From: Rhipidocladum racemiflorum | Taxonomy: Eukaryota; Streptophyta; Magnoliopsida; Poales; Poaceae | NCBI GenBank assembly: GCA_036346355.1 | Contig: CM070591.1 | Location: 33,388,392-33,452,391 of the forward strand | Length of the DNA: 64,000 bases | Reading direction: 5' to 3' | In this document: positions 47,001-57,955 of the stretch, one piece after another | Layout of the letters: every line of letters starts with the position of its first letter | Position numbering within the stretch: position 1 is the first letter of the stretch | Program-made: the position numbers and the translations under genes | Notes under the pieces: generated by a model | Database searches by the model: none | Told to the model about the DNA's origin: nothing | What the model saw: the letters and a program-made list of their open reading frames with translations, nothing else

Positions 47001-47477
47001 AATGTTTACATCGCAAATATACCTTGAGCTATTCCTTTGTACCAAGCCATGCATATAGTATATTAGCTTGCATTACGTGCATGACTTCTTGAGTACCAAG
47101 TACTCACCCTTGCCTCAACACAATACAGTTGAAGAGGAGATTACGCCCGACTTTGGAGGAGGAACTCCAAGAGGACCCGACTACTTAGGGATGCGAGCCC
47201 GATCGGTTACTGTGGTATACTGGATGGCGCCACGAAGTTTATTTGATTTTCCGCTGCTATTGTTTCTCTCTGAATAAGTTTCGCCCTACGAGGCATATAT
47301 TTGTAACTTGGCCATAAGGTCGAGTAACCAGTTTTATTACTTTAATAAAGTACTTTTATGGTATCGATTGGTATGATTGTGATATTTACCGATGTTAAAG
47401 ACTGTGTGCACTAGCGCGTTCCTGGACTAGTGCCGAATACACAGAGGGTCCGGATTTGCAAATTCGGGGTCCCGACA
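44045..47477 (+). mobile_element. 3' LTR (family 1, 3.43 kb)
   Basis: Same ends and internal order as the 5' LTR. Differences are mostly small and clustered at CAG/CTG, for example CCCAGTCAGTTGCC (38,103) against CCCGATCGGTTAC (47,198), and TTGGTCGAGTACC (37,991) against TTCTTGAGTACC (47,086), where other copies read TTGCTGAGTACC. Confidence 0.95.
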
Positions 47478-47482
47478 ATGAA

Positions 47483-49512
47483 TAGAGAGATAATTGCATA
47501 TTTCAACAAAATAAAAGACACGGTCGCAAGTCAAAAGTCACGTGACTTTATACGCAAAAATAAACAAATGTGTGTAGTGTGCATATGTCTGTTTTGCCAA
47601 AATCCACCTTGTCATGTGACAATAACTCAACCTTATAAAATTATCTTCTCTCCGCTTAGCTAGATAATATAATACTAACCATACGTGCTTTAAAATTTTA
47701 AAGGAAGTACATCTCTCGTGGCCGAATTCCTAACACACACCACCGCGCCCACCGTTTCACCCAGGGAGACTTGTCTGTTCGGATGGAATCTTTAGGTCAA
47801 GGAAAGTCCAGGAATAAGCTTTTTTACGTGCCAACCTGCCAACGTTTCAATCTGCAACTCATGAATTACCGGATTTTATTTTAGATCCCAAAGTCTTCGA
47901 AAATGGAGAGGAATCCATCTCGAATTTCGACCCGGAAAAACAGAGGAAACAGATTTCTTGGCTCCTATCGGTCTTTTGAAATCACCTCTATATTTCTTGA
48001 ATCTGAACACGATCAAAAACTATAATTTAATATTCTTCCTTGCATATGGCTGTACAGCTTAAACAATTGTGCATGCGCCTGCACAATCGAGTGTTCATCG
48101 GCGAAGTCAATGCTCACAATGAAATCACACAGAAGCGTAGAAATAACAAGAAGAAATACTTTGAAACATCTCCAAAAAAATCTCCTCTATTGCATCATTG
48201 GTGTGTGTCCCTTTCTGATTACATCAGGCGTAGGCAGAGTGCAGAAGTAGATGTGTAAGCATACGTGGGCAGCAATTATTCAGACACACTCAGAAAGCAA
48301 ATAATCCTGAATTTACTTACAGAGAAAAGGCAGAATGGAAGAATCTCATAGAAGCTGTATAAGCAAGTGGCTGATCTCATGCTTCAAGACAACAGACTTA
48401 GGTAACTCCCAATAATGGTATTAACAGCAAGTGGTGCATTCGGCGTCAGAACATCAGTTGGTATAGCAAGAAGTTGTATCGCAACTTCCCAGACAACTGA
48501 GAGAATGTACTTCAGATTCGGTAAAACACCATCGTATTTGACCCACGAAGATAAAATATCCCGCTAAGTATACTGTATTCTTGAGGTTGTTTTCATGTGA
48601 TCCTCACTGTCCTATCTAATGAATTAATTCTTCCGTGATGCAATTTCAGCTGTAACTAGTAGGCCAGTTTCACTATCATCTAAGGCCACTTATGCAATTA
48701 ACATGAATCTTTTATGTTGTTGTTGGTTTATCTATTATTATCTTATCAAAGCAAAGGCAAAAGAAGCCACTAAGTTCGCTATCAAGGGATGGAAATTCCT
48801 ATATTAATCGAAGAAAAAAAAAAGACAAAGATCTACTATGTTGATCGTAATGGATCCAGATTATAACCACCTAGATTAAAATAAATAGTTCATATCAAGT
48901 ATAATAAAAAAATAACTTATATTTGGAATGAAAATTAAAATTAATTTTTTTCATTTTCATACAAATTCGTAAGTGAAATCCCTAAATAAATATAGCTTAG
49001 AATAAAAGTTAAACAAAAATTAGCAATTGGATTTGTATACTAATTCCGAACAAAAATAACTATAATTCGAAATAAAACATAAATAAAATTGGAAATTTTA
49101 TTTCAATATGAACTCCAAAGTTTTAAGTACCTAAATAACTGTAATTTGGAAATATGAATGTGCCATTGCTAGTGAGGAGCACGGCGTTACTAGTGATGGC
49201 GCATTAGTGAAAGATGTTGGCCAACATCAAATAAAAGAAGTGACCAACACAGGAGAAGAGGAAATCAAACATGTATAACATCATGTATGTGCACATACAT
49301 CAATGCATCTGTACGACAGAAGCATGGGCTTAGTACAAAACAGAAAAGTGAAGAGCTTAGAGTAGACACGGCACACCGTATGGAATGGGCTTAGGGCCAA
49401 TGGAGCGAGCATAATAGGTGTCCCGGTAGGGATAGGTGATGATTGAACGTGTATGTATGTTGATGTTGCAACGGTTAGCATTAAGCAATACGTTGAGAGA
49501 AGTAGAGGATAC
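47483..49512. other. Unassigned AT-rich DNA
   Basis: No gene, RNA gene or transposon terminus recognised. The stretch at 48,830-49,140 is very AT-rich. Confidence 0.45.
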
Positions 49513-49515
49513 TTA

Positions 49516-49728
49516 GGCCCTCTTTGGTAGAGCTCCAGATCCAAAACTTGTAGGCTAAAATAAAGTGAATTAAGTTTATATTTTTATTCTAAAATGTAAA
49601 CAAAATGACCCACCTAAACACTCTTAATATACCCACAGCTTCAGCTCCAAGGATTTGGTGAAGTTAGGAATACCCAGCTCCATCAGATTCACAAATCAGG
49701 TGGAGCTGGAGCTCTGCCAAACACCCCC
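49516..49728. mobile_element. Harbinger/Tourist-like MITE (213 bp), TSD TTA
   Basis: The left end is GGCCCTCTTTGGTAGAGCTCC and the right end GGAGCTCTGCCAAACACCCCC, imperfect inverted repeats. TTA precedes (49,513-49,515) and follows (49,729-49,731), the 3-bp duplication typical of PIF/Harbinger elements. Confidence 0.75.
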
Positions 49729-49935
49729 TTATATTGTAGGGTATTGCATTGCAGGGGTAATAGCTAAGAGGGATCAATCAAGAAGTGGGCTTGTTGTTAG
49801 AGGTTGAAGCAGAAAAGTTCAATGTGTGGCGAGAAGAGATAGAAGACACACGATTTAGTGGAGTAATCGGCGTGTGAGGGAAGAGAAGTGCAAGGTAGGT
49901 CATCCATGCTGCATCGATGTATGCGTGAGCAATGT

Positions 49936-50097
49936 GCTCTAATACCATGTAAACTAGTAAGATAATTTTGTGTACATATAATCGATGTGTTGCTTGATAT
50001 TATATAGAGGTACATGTATATCCATACATTTTGGAAAAGAATTACTAATGGAGGAGGAATAGGGGTATGCAGCTACATTATCCACGTGTGATGAAGA
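49936..50097 (-). mobile_element. Possible minus-strand LTR element remnant with PBS
   Basis: The minus strand reads TGGTATTAGAGC at 49,936-49,947, one mismatch from the tRNA-iMet PBS. The plus strand then continues TGTAAACTAG, as would a minus-strand 5' LTR starting at 49,948. No partner LTR or coding region was found, so this is tentative. Confidence 0.4.
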
Positions 50098-50105
50098 GTC
50101 GTTAC

Positions 50106-50447
50106 CAGGGTCCGCAATATCGTCGATAATAGCTCGAATATCGCAATTATCGATCATATCGAGCCGGTATCTAAAAACAGCCGGTAAACCCATTAAATTC
50201 AAAATTTTGTAAAAAATTTATACGACATAAATATCGCAATAATCGGTGAATATCGCTCAATTTTCAATGAATATGAAGCGAAAATAGCTCAAAAAATTGG
50301 TCGATCAGTGGATAATCGTTGAATATCGAGCGATTTTTGTTTTTTGTTCAAAAGTTTTGATTTTAAAACTCTTTAATTTTTGACGATTCTAGACTAGATA
50401 ATGCCAATTTTCGAGCGATTTTTTTTATATCAATATTGTTAACCCTG
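50106..50447. mobile_element. hAT-like MITE (342 bp) with 8-bp TSD
   Basis: The ends are CAGGGTCCGCAATAT and ATATTGTTAACCCTG, imperfect inverted repeats beginning CAGGG as in hAT elements. The flanks GTCGTTAC (50,098-50,105) and GTTGTTAC (50,448-50,455) are an 8-bp duplication with one mismatch. The inside is AT-rich with repeated AATATCG motifs and has no coding capacity. Confidence 0.7.
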
Positions 50448-50755
50448 GTTGTTACGTTTCTAAAAACCCCAAAAACTTACTATGTTAAATGATTTTCTTC
50501 CATCCAAGCTTATACTTTAGTTACTCTCCTCAAGTTGTATTTTCCTTCAAACTTCTACTATCATTTTCAAATATTTATGATGTCATAAAAATATGAATAA
50601 CCTAAAAGATAAGTAAATATATTCTTAAACATGTAAGTTATATTATTTAATACTATAAATTTTTAAACAAATCTAGTAGTGCAAATGCATGGGCCACTAG
50701 CTAGTTACACCATATGTAGCTGAAGCCCATCCACCTCACCCCCCATGCCATTTTG
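50448..50755. other. Unassigned AT-rich DNA
   Basis: No feature recognised between the hAT-like MITE and the following LTR-type sequence. Confidence 0.4.
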
Positions 50756-53700
50756 CAAAAAAGGTCCCTCACTTTTCTCTAATTACGGATACGCCCCTGT
50801 GAATTACAGAGAGGTCCTTTGCGATTTTTTGTGAGTAAAAAAAAAATCTTTTCCAGATTGCGTTTACGTCCCTGGTTTGTTACTTTACGGTAAAGCCCTC
50901 CGCTAAATACAAATCTCGAACGAGCCCTTTCTAATTTTTTTATAATAGCGATTAGGTCCAAAATATAACAAACAGGTCCCCGGCCCTTACGTCCAGGTCC
51001 TTTCTCCGTTTTTCCCGAAAAAAATATTTTCGTTAACAGAAATATGTGTACAGCTCTATCTCTAGATTTTTTTTCCCAACTCGATCTCTAATATTTTTCG
51101 AAACATGTATTATTACTCGGTGAACGCATATAGTGTTAAACTCGATAAAAGAAGGTTGACATCTCTAATATTTTTCGGAACATGTATTATCACCCCGGTT
51201 GACACATAGAGTATTAAACTCGACAAAAGGAGGTTAGCCGGGTAATGATAAAGTGTTAACCAAATTCGTCAAAAGAGATATGTGTCTAAGTTCTTTCTTC
51301 GTTTTTCCTGGAAAAAATATTTTCATCAACAAATATATGTGTATAACTCTATCTTCAGATTTTTTCCCCAACTCGATCTTTAATCTCTAGACTTTTTTCT
51401 CAACTCGATCTCTAATATTTTGTTGGAAATCCTTTCCTTTATAAGTGACGAGAGTTGCTTTACGCACAAGACTTTATTTCCAGCCAATCTCTTCAACCGT
51501 AGTGCACTGCCGCCATAGTGTTCTCCTGCCGCGTCATCGCCTCCGTCGCCGTCGTCGTCTTCGCCGTCATCACCACCGTCGCCGCCGTCGGCTGCTGCTA
51601 CAGGTGCTGTCTCCGGTCTCGTTGAATTAACATGCGCGCTCATCCAACCGGTCGCCTGGTAGTGGCCGGTGCATTGCGATTTTACCTTTTCTCGGTTTCT
51701 CTCTCACGTAGCTTTCAAGCAAGCCAAGGAGAATACGCATATATAAGCTCACGTAGCCCTCATGCAAGCCAAGGACAATACGCATATATGAGAGGAATAG
51801 TGCCAGCATGCATAGAAGAAAGGGTGTTGTACGTGTGTTTGTCACAAATTAGCGAATTTTGTGATTTTCGCTACAAATTCGTTTTAACTCTAAACTGCAT
51901 GCAACAAATTTTGTTAATTAGTAAAAATTAATACCTATTCACATTAATTTTTATGAATTTTATAAATAAACATATCTTCTTAAAATATTCGTGCAAAATC
52001 TAAACGGGTGAATTTTGTAACTCTTAAAGTATACATCCAAAAATTTTGAAATAAATCTTATAAAATGCTAAACTAATTATCCAGAAGTTTTCATGTGATT
52101 ACGAATTAATTTATTTCTTTGTATTTTTCGAATGTTTGTTTATTCGCTGTTTTTCGTTTAATAGAAACGCTAGACGTCGATTCCGTCGCAGAACCGCAGA
52201 AAGACAACCCTCTTCTCACCGACCAAGGCAAGTTCCTGCAAGTTTCCGCAAGTTCCCCATAAGTTTCCAATAAGTACCCTTGAAGCATGTTGATCCATGT
52301 TTTGAAATGTTTTATAGATTTATTAACTTGCATGCTATGGTTGTTTACATAAAATGATATGTTATGATGGAGTGTAGTTATATACCTTGTTAATATGTAT
52401 GTTTGCTACATATTAATCTATCTATCCTTTGGTTGCCCTAGAATGATTAATTGTATGGCCTAACACCCTTGTTTAGTCTATTAGTAGTGCCTAGTTATGC
52501 TAAATACTATTCGTATGTTTAATTGAAAGCTTGTTATTTGAAATTCCAAATGACTGAGCAAAAATGTTATTTTAAAAAGGGCAGTTGGTGCTGTCAGTTT
52601 GGTAAAACAAAAGAAAAGAGAAACTTGAAATTTCAAAAATGAGAATAGGGTGGAAGGTTGCAAGGCGGGTGCAGTATGCACGAGACTTGGGTTTGAGTAT
52701 GTGCCACCCTAGTCACCATAAGGACCGATTCCTTGTGATTGTCAAACAATGTACAACAGTGCGACCGCGAGTTCCGATATGGGACGGACCTGGCTAAGTA
52801 GCTAGTGAAAACTCAATTAAGGCATGCCAGATGGTGGAGTTGGCGTGGTTGTAGCCACTGTAGTCCTACAGGCGCAAGAGGGGGCTTCCAATATGGTTGT
52901 AGCCATTTGGCGGTGAAACCTCAGCGGGCATGATTTATTTAAGATGTAGGTAGGGAAATGGCCTTGTGATTTTCACTTGGAGTTATATGCCAAAGGAAGC
53001 GTATGACAAAAAGAGTGAAATATCTCTCGCGGGTAAAGCGTGCAAGCTCTGCAGAGTAAACAAACTATTCGAATAGCCGTACCCACGGTCAAGGGTGGAC
53101 AAAGTGCGCTGTCGCCAGGTAGATTTTCTCTATATGATTCCAAAACCAGATTTTACCAAAGAAAAGCACGGTGGTAGCCGTGAAGGTTATGATTTGATAA
53201 AGTCCGTGGTTGTAGCCATGAGGAAAAGATTTTAAAAGTACTCCTAAAATAAAACCATGGTCAATGCCATGCGTTGTTTTGATGCCCACAGTTGGAGCCA
53301 TGTCCCAAAAAGTTTAAACTCTGATTTATCAAAAGAAAATACTTTTGAAAAATGCTCTTAAAATTTCTAGGATAGAATTTTAAAAATTGGCTTTTACAAA
53401 ATTAACCAATCCCTTCCCTTGAATTAAACTACATAATGCATTACTTTTTGGACTTGTTGAGTATGTTGCATACTCACCCTCGCTTTTTATTGCGGGGCTG
53501 CTTATTCCATGAAGCATATTAGGAAGATAAAGATAGCTATCCAAGGGCCTGTGTTCCACCATTCGATATCTGCAATGAAGACTTTGAAGAGGAAGATTAT
53601 CAGGACATCTAGGATCACGATATCTTCAGTCTTTGCCTATGGCATTTCTGGACTTCATTTTATCATGTTAATTTGCCAGTTTAATATTTCCGCTGCTATA

Positions 53701-53876
53701 TGACCTACGGGTCCAACTTTTGTAATAATGGGCCTTGTTGGCTAGTACTCTGTATTAAACTTTATTTATCACATGGTGATGATCCATACTGTTATGATCT
53801 GTGTGTACTAGCTATTGATCCAGGAACAAGTACAGGTAAACATAGGTGGGCCCGTGTCCTATTGTGGGTTCCAACA
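50756..53876 (+). mobile_element. LTR of a family-2-related element, plus strand, start unclear
   Basis: Ends GGGTTCCAACA at 53,876. The order matches other LTRs: GGATACGCCCCTG-type upstream region, GGCGGC/GACGAC triplets (51,525-51,600, complementary strand of the family-2 stretch), CGCTACAAATTCGTTTTAA (about 51,869), CTCTGCAGAGTAAACAAACTATTCGAATAGCC (53,047-53,078), the GAGTATG-TTG-CATACTC hairpin (53,459-53,475) and TTTCCGCTGCTA. No PBS follows, so it is a solo LTR or fragment. The left boundary is a guess. Confidence 0.65.
50996..51430. repeat. Tandem duplication in the LTR upstream region
   Basis: The passage GTCCTTTCTCCGTTTTTCCC...CTCGATCTCTAATATTTT (from 50,996) recurs from about 51,290 (GTTCTTTCTTCGTTTTTCC). 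Between them, ATCTCTAATATTTTTCGAAACATGTATTAT occurs twice (about 51,086 and 51,160), each followed by a TAAACTCGA(T/C)AAAAG segment. Confidence 0.7.
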
Positions 53877-53956
53877 GAATCAATCTAGAATCAAAGCGTG
53901 CATGCAAAGAATAAGATTCAAAAAAATACTGGAGCGATCTAGCAGTAGGTACTGTT

Positions 53957-54181
53957 TGTTAGGAAACTCGACCAATGTGGCCCATGTGGACTCTCCCGAA
54001 ACCCTAGCTATAAGTTGTAAATAAGAGACAGGGGGTCACCCCGTTGTACACAGAAACGTGAAATCAAAATAATAAAGTAGAGCAGTTCCTCCTCATATTG
54101 TGTCTCTCTTCCTCTCTCTCTGTTCTCCAGTTTAGATCTACTAGGCAACCCCGGACTATTCGATAGCAAGGTTGTCTAACA
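53957..54181 (+). mobile_element. Copia-like LTR (225 bp)
   Basis: The ends TGTTAGGAAACTC and GTTGTCTAACA form a TGTTAG/CTAACA inverted repeat. It is followed directly by CGTTATCAGCACGAAG, the leader that follows the 5' LTR in several plant copia families. It contains AATAATAAAG (about 54,070) and a TATAAG-like motif. Only this LTR is seen. Confidence 0.65.
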
Positions 54182-54992
54182 CGTTATCAGCACGAAGATC
54201 TACCGGAGATTAGACTGAAAAGGTGAGAAAAGGTGAGAATATGAGGATTGGATCTAATCGCCTGTCTCTATTTATGCATGTATCTAATCTACGTGGCATG
54301 AAGCTACGTTGCGCAACCCTTTTACAAATCATGGTATTTCATCTACGTAAGGTAGATAGTGAGTACATGAAGCTAAAGGTATACAATACTAAAGCTTTGG
54401 CATGAAGCCACTGCAGGTAGCATCCACGGCCACGAAGTGCCATTGAAGCCGAGGTTGTCGACGATGCCTGAGCATGCACACGAAGTGTTGCGCTTGGCTG
54501 GCCTCCTCAACCCAAACCAACGCCCGCCAACGACCCGAAGTCGTCCAAAAGCCGCCACGGGCCAGGCCACAGTAACCGGTTAGCACGAAGCCACCAGTAG
54601 ACCAGCGCCTGAAGCACCTCCGTGTCGCGCCTGAGAATCAGGTCCCCCCCCCCCCGAAGCAACCGTGCCGGCTCGAAGCCGCGCATACCCGACCATCGCC
54701 TGCCGGCTGCCGTCGCGACTCACCTGGCCGGCGCCGTCGCTCCGGCCCCTCCCAGCGCGTCGTGCTCGACCAAAGCATCCGGCGGGCCCGGCAGCAGCGC
54801 CCGGCTGCTGCCGCTCAAACCGAGCCGGCGTCTCGCCGCCTCGCGCCGTGCAGGCCCGAATCCATCGCCACGCAACGCACCCAGCCGCCTCGGCTGCTCC
54901 TTGCCGCCCCTCGCGCTGACGCCGCAACCGCACGAAGCGACGCTGCCTGCCGGCACCCCACTACCGTGCGCCACCGTTCAGTCCCAAGCGGT
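54182..54992 (+). mobile_element. Copia-like internal leader fragment
   Basis: Continues from the copia LTR, with repeated CACGAAG / GAAGC motifs and GC-rich sequence from 54,580. No gag or pol motif is readable. The open frames at 54,580-55,064 on both strands are overlapping GC-rich artefacts. It is cut by the family-2 LTR at 54,993. Confidence 0.45.
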
Positions 54993-57955
54993 ATGAAGTT
55001 TCGGGACGCGAATCTGCAAATCCGGACCCTCTGTGTATTCTGCACTAGTCCAAGATCACGTTAGCACACAGTAATAACAGGGATGAAGTACCACAATCAT
55101 ACATAGCGGAATTAATAATAAAGTACTTCAAACATTAAATAAACTGGTTACAAGACCTTAAGGTCACCTTACAACTAGTCTGCCGCGCAGGGCTTACAAT
55201 AACCAAAAGAAAAAAAAATCAGCAGCGGAATGAAGAACGTCGGTGACTCCCATCAATATGCCATAGGCAACTGATAAGGTTCAACTCGTAGATAACTGCC
55301 TCCTCGCAGAACTTCTCCTCTGAAGTTGAAGTCTTCTCCTCAACTGATGATTATGTTGGAAGCAAGGGTGAGTATACAACATACTCAACAAGTCATGCAC
55401 AGGGGTGCAATTCTATTACTATATGCATGGCTTCTTCCAAAGGAATGGCTTAAGTGGTTGTTTTGCATCAAACAACATTTTGCTTTGATTAAATAATCTT
55501 AATAGATTCAAAAGCACTAAAACCATATTATCTAATAAGTTACCAATGTCTTTTCAACAGTTTGGCACAAAGCCCTAAATTACTTTAGCATTTGTCTCTA
55601 GCACTCAGCCACCCATTCCCACATTTTTTTAGAAAATCTAACCCTTGACTGTAATCCCCGAGCAATGTCCAATACCGTGGACACAGCTATTCGAATAGCT
55701 TGTACACTATGTAGAGGTTATACACTTTATTCACACGATATAGTTAAACACCACAAAGGCGAGTAACCATAACAAAGTCTTTCTGAAACTTCTATCCTCG
55801 CATGCGTACCTCCCAGTATAGTTCCCACTGTCCCTTCCCTTTTGCGGAGCGGAAGTACAAGGCCAACGTATACCGTTGAAGAGATGTAAGACCAATCGGT
55901 AAACACTACACCCTTCTTTCCACATTTATAGCTACAAAAACCACCTGAGGTCTCACATGCTAAGACTTCGGAATCATACTCAACTAGGTCTGTCCCACTC
56001 CAGACATGTGGTTGTATGTTAAGCCCAGTTCTAAGGCTTGCAAGGTTAAGTCCTTAGGTTGACCGTGGCAAGACTACCCAAAGTTCACAAAACCAAATTC
56101 AACAACATCTCTCCCATGTGCCACATTGGGCCCGCCCATTGATCACTTGCCACTTGCCACAGCCTAAACCATTTTCCCACCCAGTTTGATTATTGTGCAA
56201 CACATGCCAACAATAATATCAATTACCATGTAGAACCACAAAGGTACCTACACTTCACATCATCACGTGGCAAGATTACACTGATTCCAAAATTCATTCC
56301 ATATGTCATTAGTCAATATTATTTTGCCATTTGAAACACATTTCATGTAAGCATGGCTAAGCAACTATTCACGGTCTAGCCTCCCGTGTTGGCACAATCA
56401 TATCAACCAACTATTTTAAAACCCAACTTAAGGTGACAATGGTTGTATGGCATACAAATATTAACATCAAGGGTGGAATTAACAATTAGGTGAATTAGCT
56501 ACTTTATCCCAAATTAAATTAAATCATTTTAACAACATAGCATGCATAATTTAAATCCAAGTACATTTCAAAAACTACGAGCAATATGGTCAAAGCACAA
56601 CTTGCTTTCGAAGATCAGTTGGCTGTGGTCTAGATCTTGATCTTGCTCCTGATCTTCACTTCCGACAGCGTCACACAACTCAACGTCTACGCGTAGCAAA
56701 TAAAGAACCAAATAAACACTCGGAACAACGTATAAACACACATTCGAAAACAATGCTACAAATCAAACTATCTTATAATCCCCATGCAAATTTCTAGATA
56801 ATTACTTTAGCATTTTCTAAGATTTATAAAATTTATTTTGTAATTTTTGAACGTATAGTTTAAGAGATACAAAATTCGTAAGTTTGGACTTTCCGTGAAT
56901 AATTTAACAGTATAAATTTAATTGTAAAATTTCAAAAACATTAACGTAGGAAGGTATTAATTTTTACTAATTAACAAAATTTGTCGCATACTATTTGGAC
57001 TTAAAACGAATTTGTAGCGAAAAAAACAAAATTCACAAATCCTGAAAATCAACATGTACAAATGAACTTTACTTTGCATGGTACTGTACCTGGTGGAAGC
57101 ACAACCTCACGCATCGCATACATACATTTAAATTCGTACATGCGCACAGCCATATAAATATGTCCGATTCGGACTTATGTGAAGTATACAAGCGCACAAA
57201 ATCTTCACGCACGCACGAAACTCCTGACGACTTGCTCAGCGAGACGTACGCGAAAAACAGATTAGAATTTCTTCATGCTATCGCTTTATTTATTTATTTA
57301 TTTTATTTTTGTCTAATAACAGTAGAAGTACCGAATGTATAGCATCACCATAATGCAAATGTATACATACATATATCCTAACATAAATATGGATACGTGC
57401 GTTCGATCCAAATATATATACATACTAACAGTATACATGTACATCTAAAAACATATATATGTCTAAACACGCAACGTCGAAGGAACTAGTATTTACATCC
57501 TGATATACATCTACAAGCACAAATACACAAAGACTAGATCAACTGATCGACGGAGCAGAGCGCGCGTAAAAGAAAATTAATAGAAGTACCGGACGATGCT
57601 AAGCAGCGGCGCAGACCGTTGGGCATAGAAAACGCGAGATCGGAGAGTGCGCCGGTGGTGACGTAGACGGCGGCGGCGACGGCGGCGAGACGGCAGCGCA
57701 CGACGACGGCGTCGCCAACGGAGTGAAGCAATATGGAATGAGATAGCTTGCAATGGTTGGAAATGAAAGAATGGAGGACGTATTCGAATGGAGCAATGTG
57801 GAATGAGAGAACTCACAATGGCTGGGAAATGAAGGAATAGAGATGACAGTGTGAGTAGGAACGCTTGGAGCAAATGGGTATTAACTAGTAACGCTAGGAG
57901 GCAATGCAACGGAGGTAACGCTAGGAGGCAATCAAGAAATGGAACGCCTGATTAG
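54993..57955 (-). mobile_element. Family-2 LTR, minus strand, 5' end missing
   Basis: The plus strand starts TGAAGTTTCGGGACGCGAATC, the reverse complement of the LTR 3' end (compare 1591). It continues through CCTCTGTGTATTC, AATAATAAAGTAC, the GAGTAT hairpin (55,370-55,386), AATCCCCGAGC, the AT-rich block, GGTATTAATTTTTACTAATT (56,953) and the GGCGGCGAC stretch. The right edge near 57,955 joins directly to a plus-strand gag without the TGTTACA terminus, so this is a rearrangement or deletion junction. Confidence 0.75.

Larger units (their letters stand above)
34953..47477 (+). mobile_element. Complete Ty3/gypsy chromovirus (Tekay/Del-like), 12.5 kb, TSD ATGAA
   Basis: Two LTRs (34,953-38,383 and 44,045-47,477) share the ends TGTAACATCCC and GGGGTCCCGACA, and ATGAA flanks the whole at 34,948-34,952 and 47,478-47,482. 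PBS, extra ORF, gag, protease, RT, RNase H, integrase, chromodomain-like end and PPT occur in chromovirus order. The LTRs look nearly identical over long stretches, yet the coding region has many small indels. Either decay has been fast or the indels are partly sequence errors (see findings). Confidence 0.95.

Noticed and set aside
54580..55064. Multiple overlapping GC-rich ORFs, up to 124 aa
   Set aside because: All frames are open because of base composition. No domain, and they run into the family-2 LTR.
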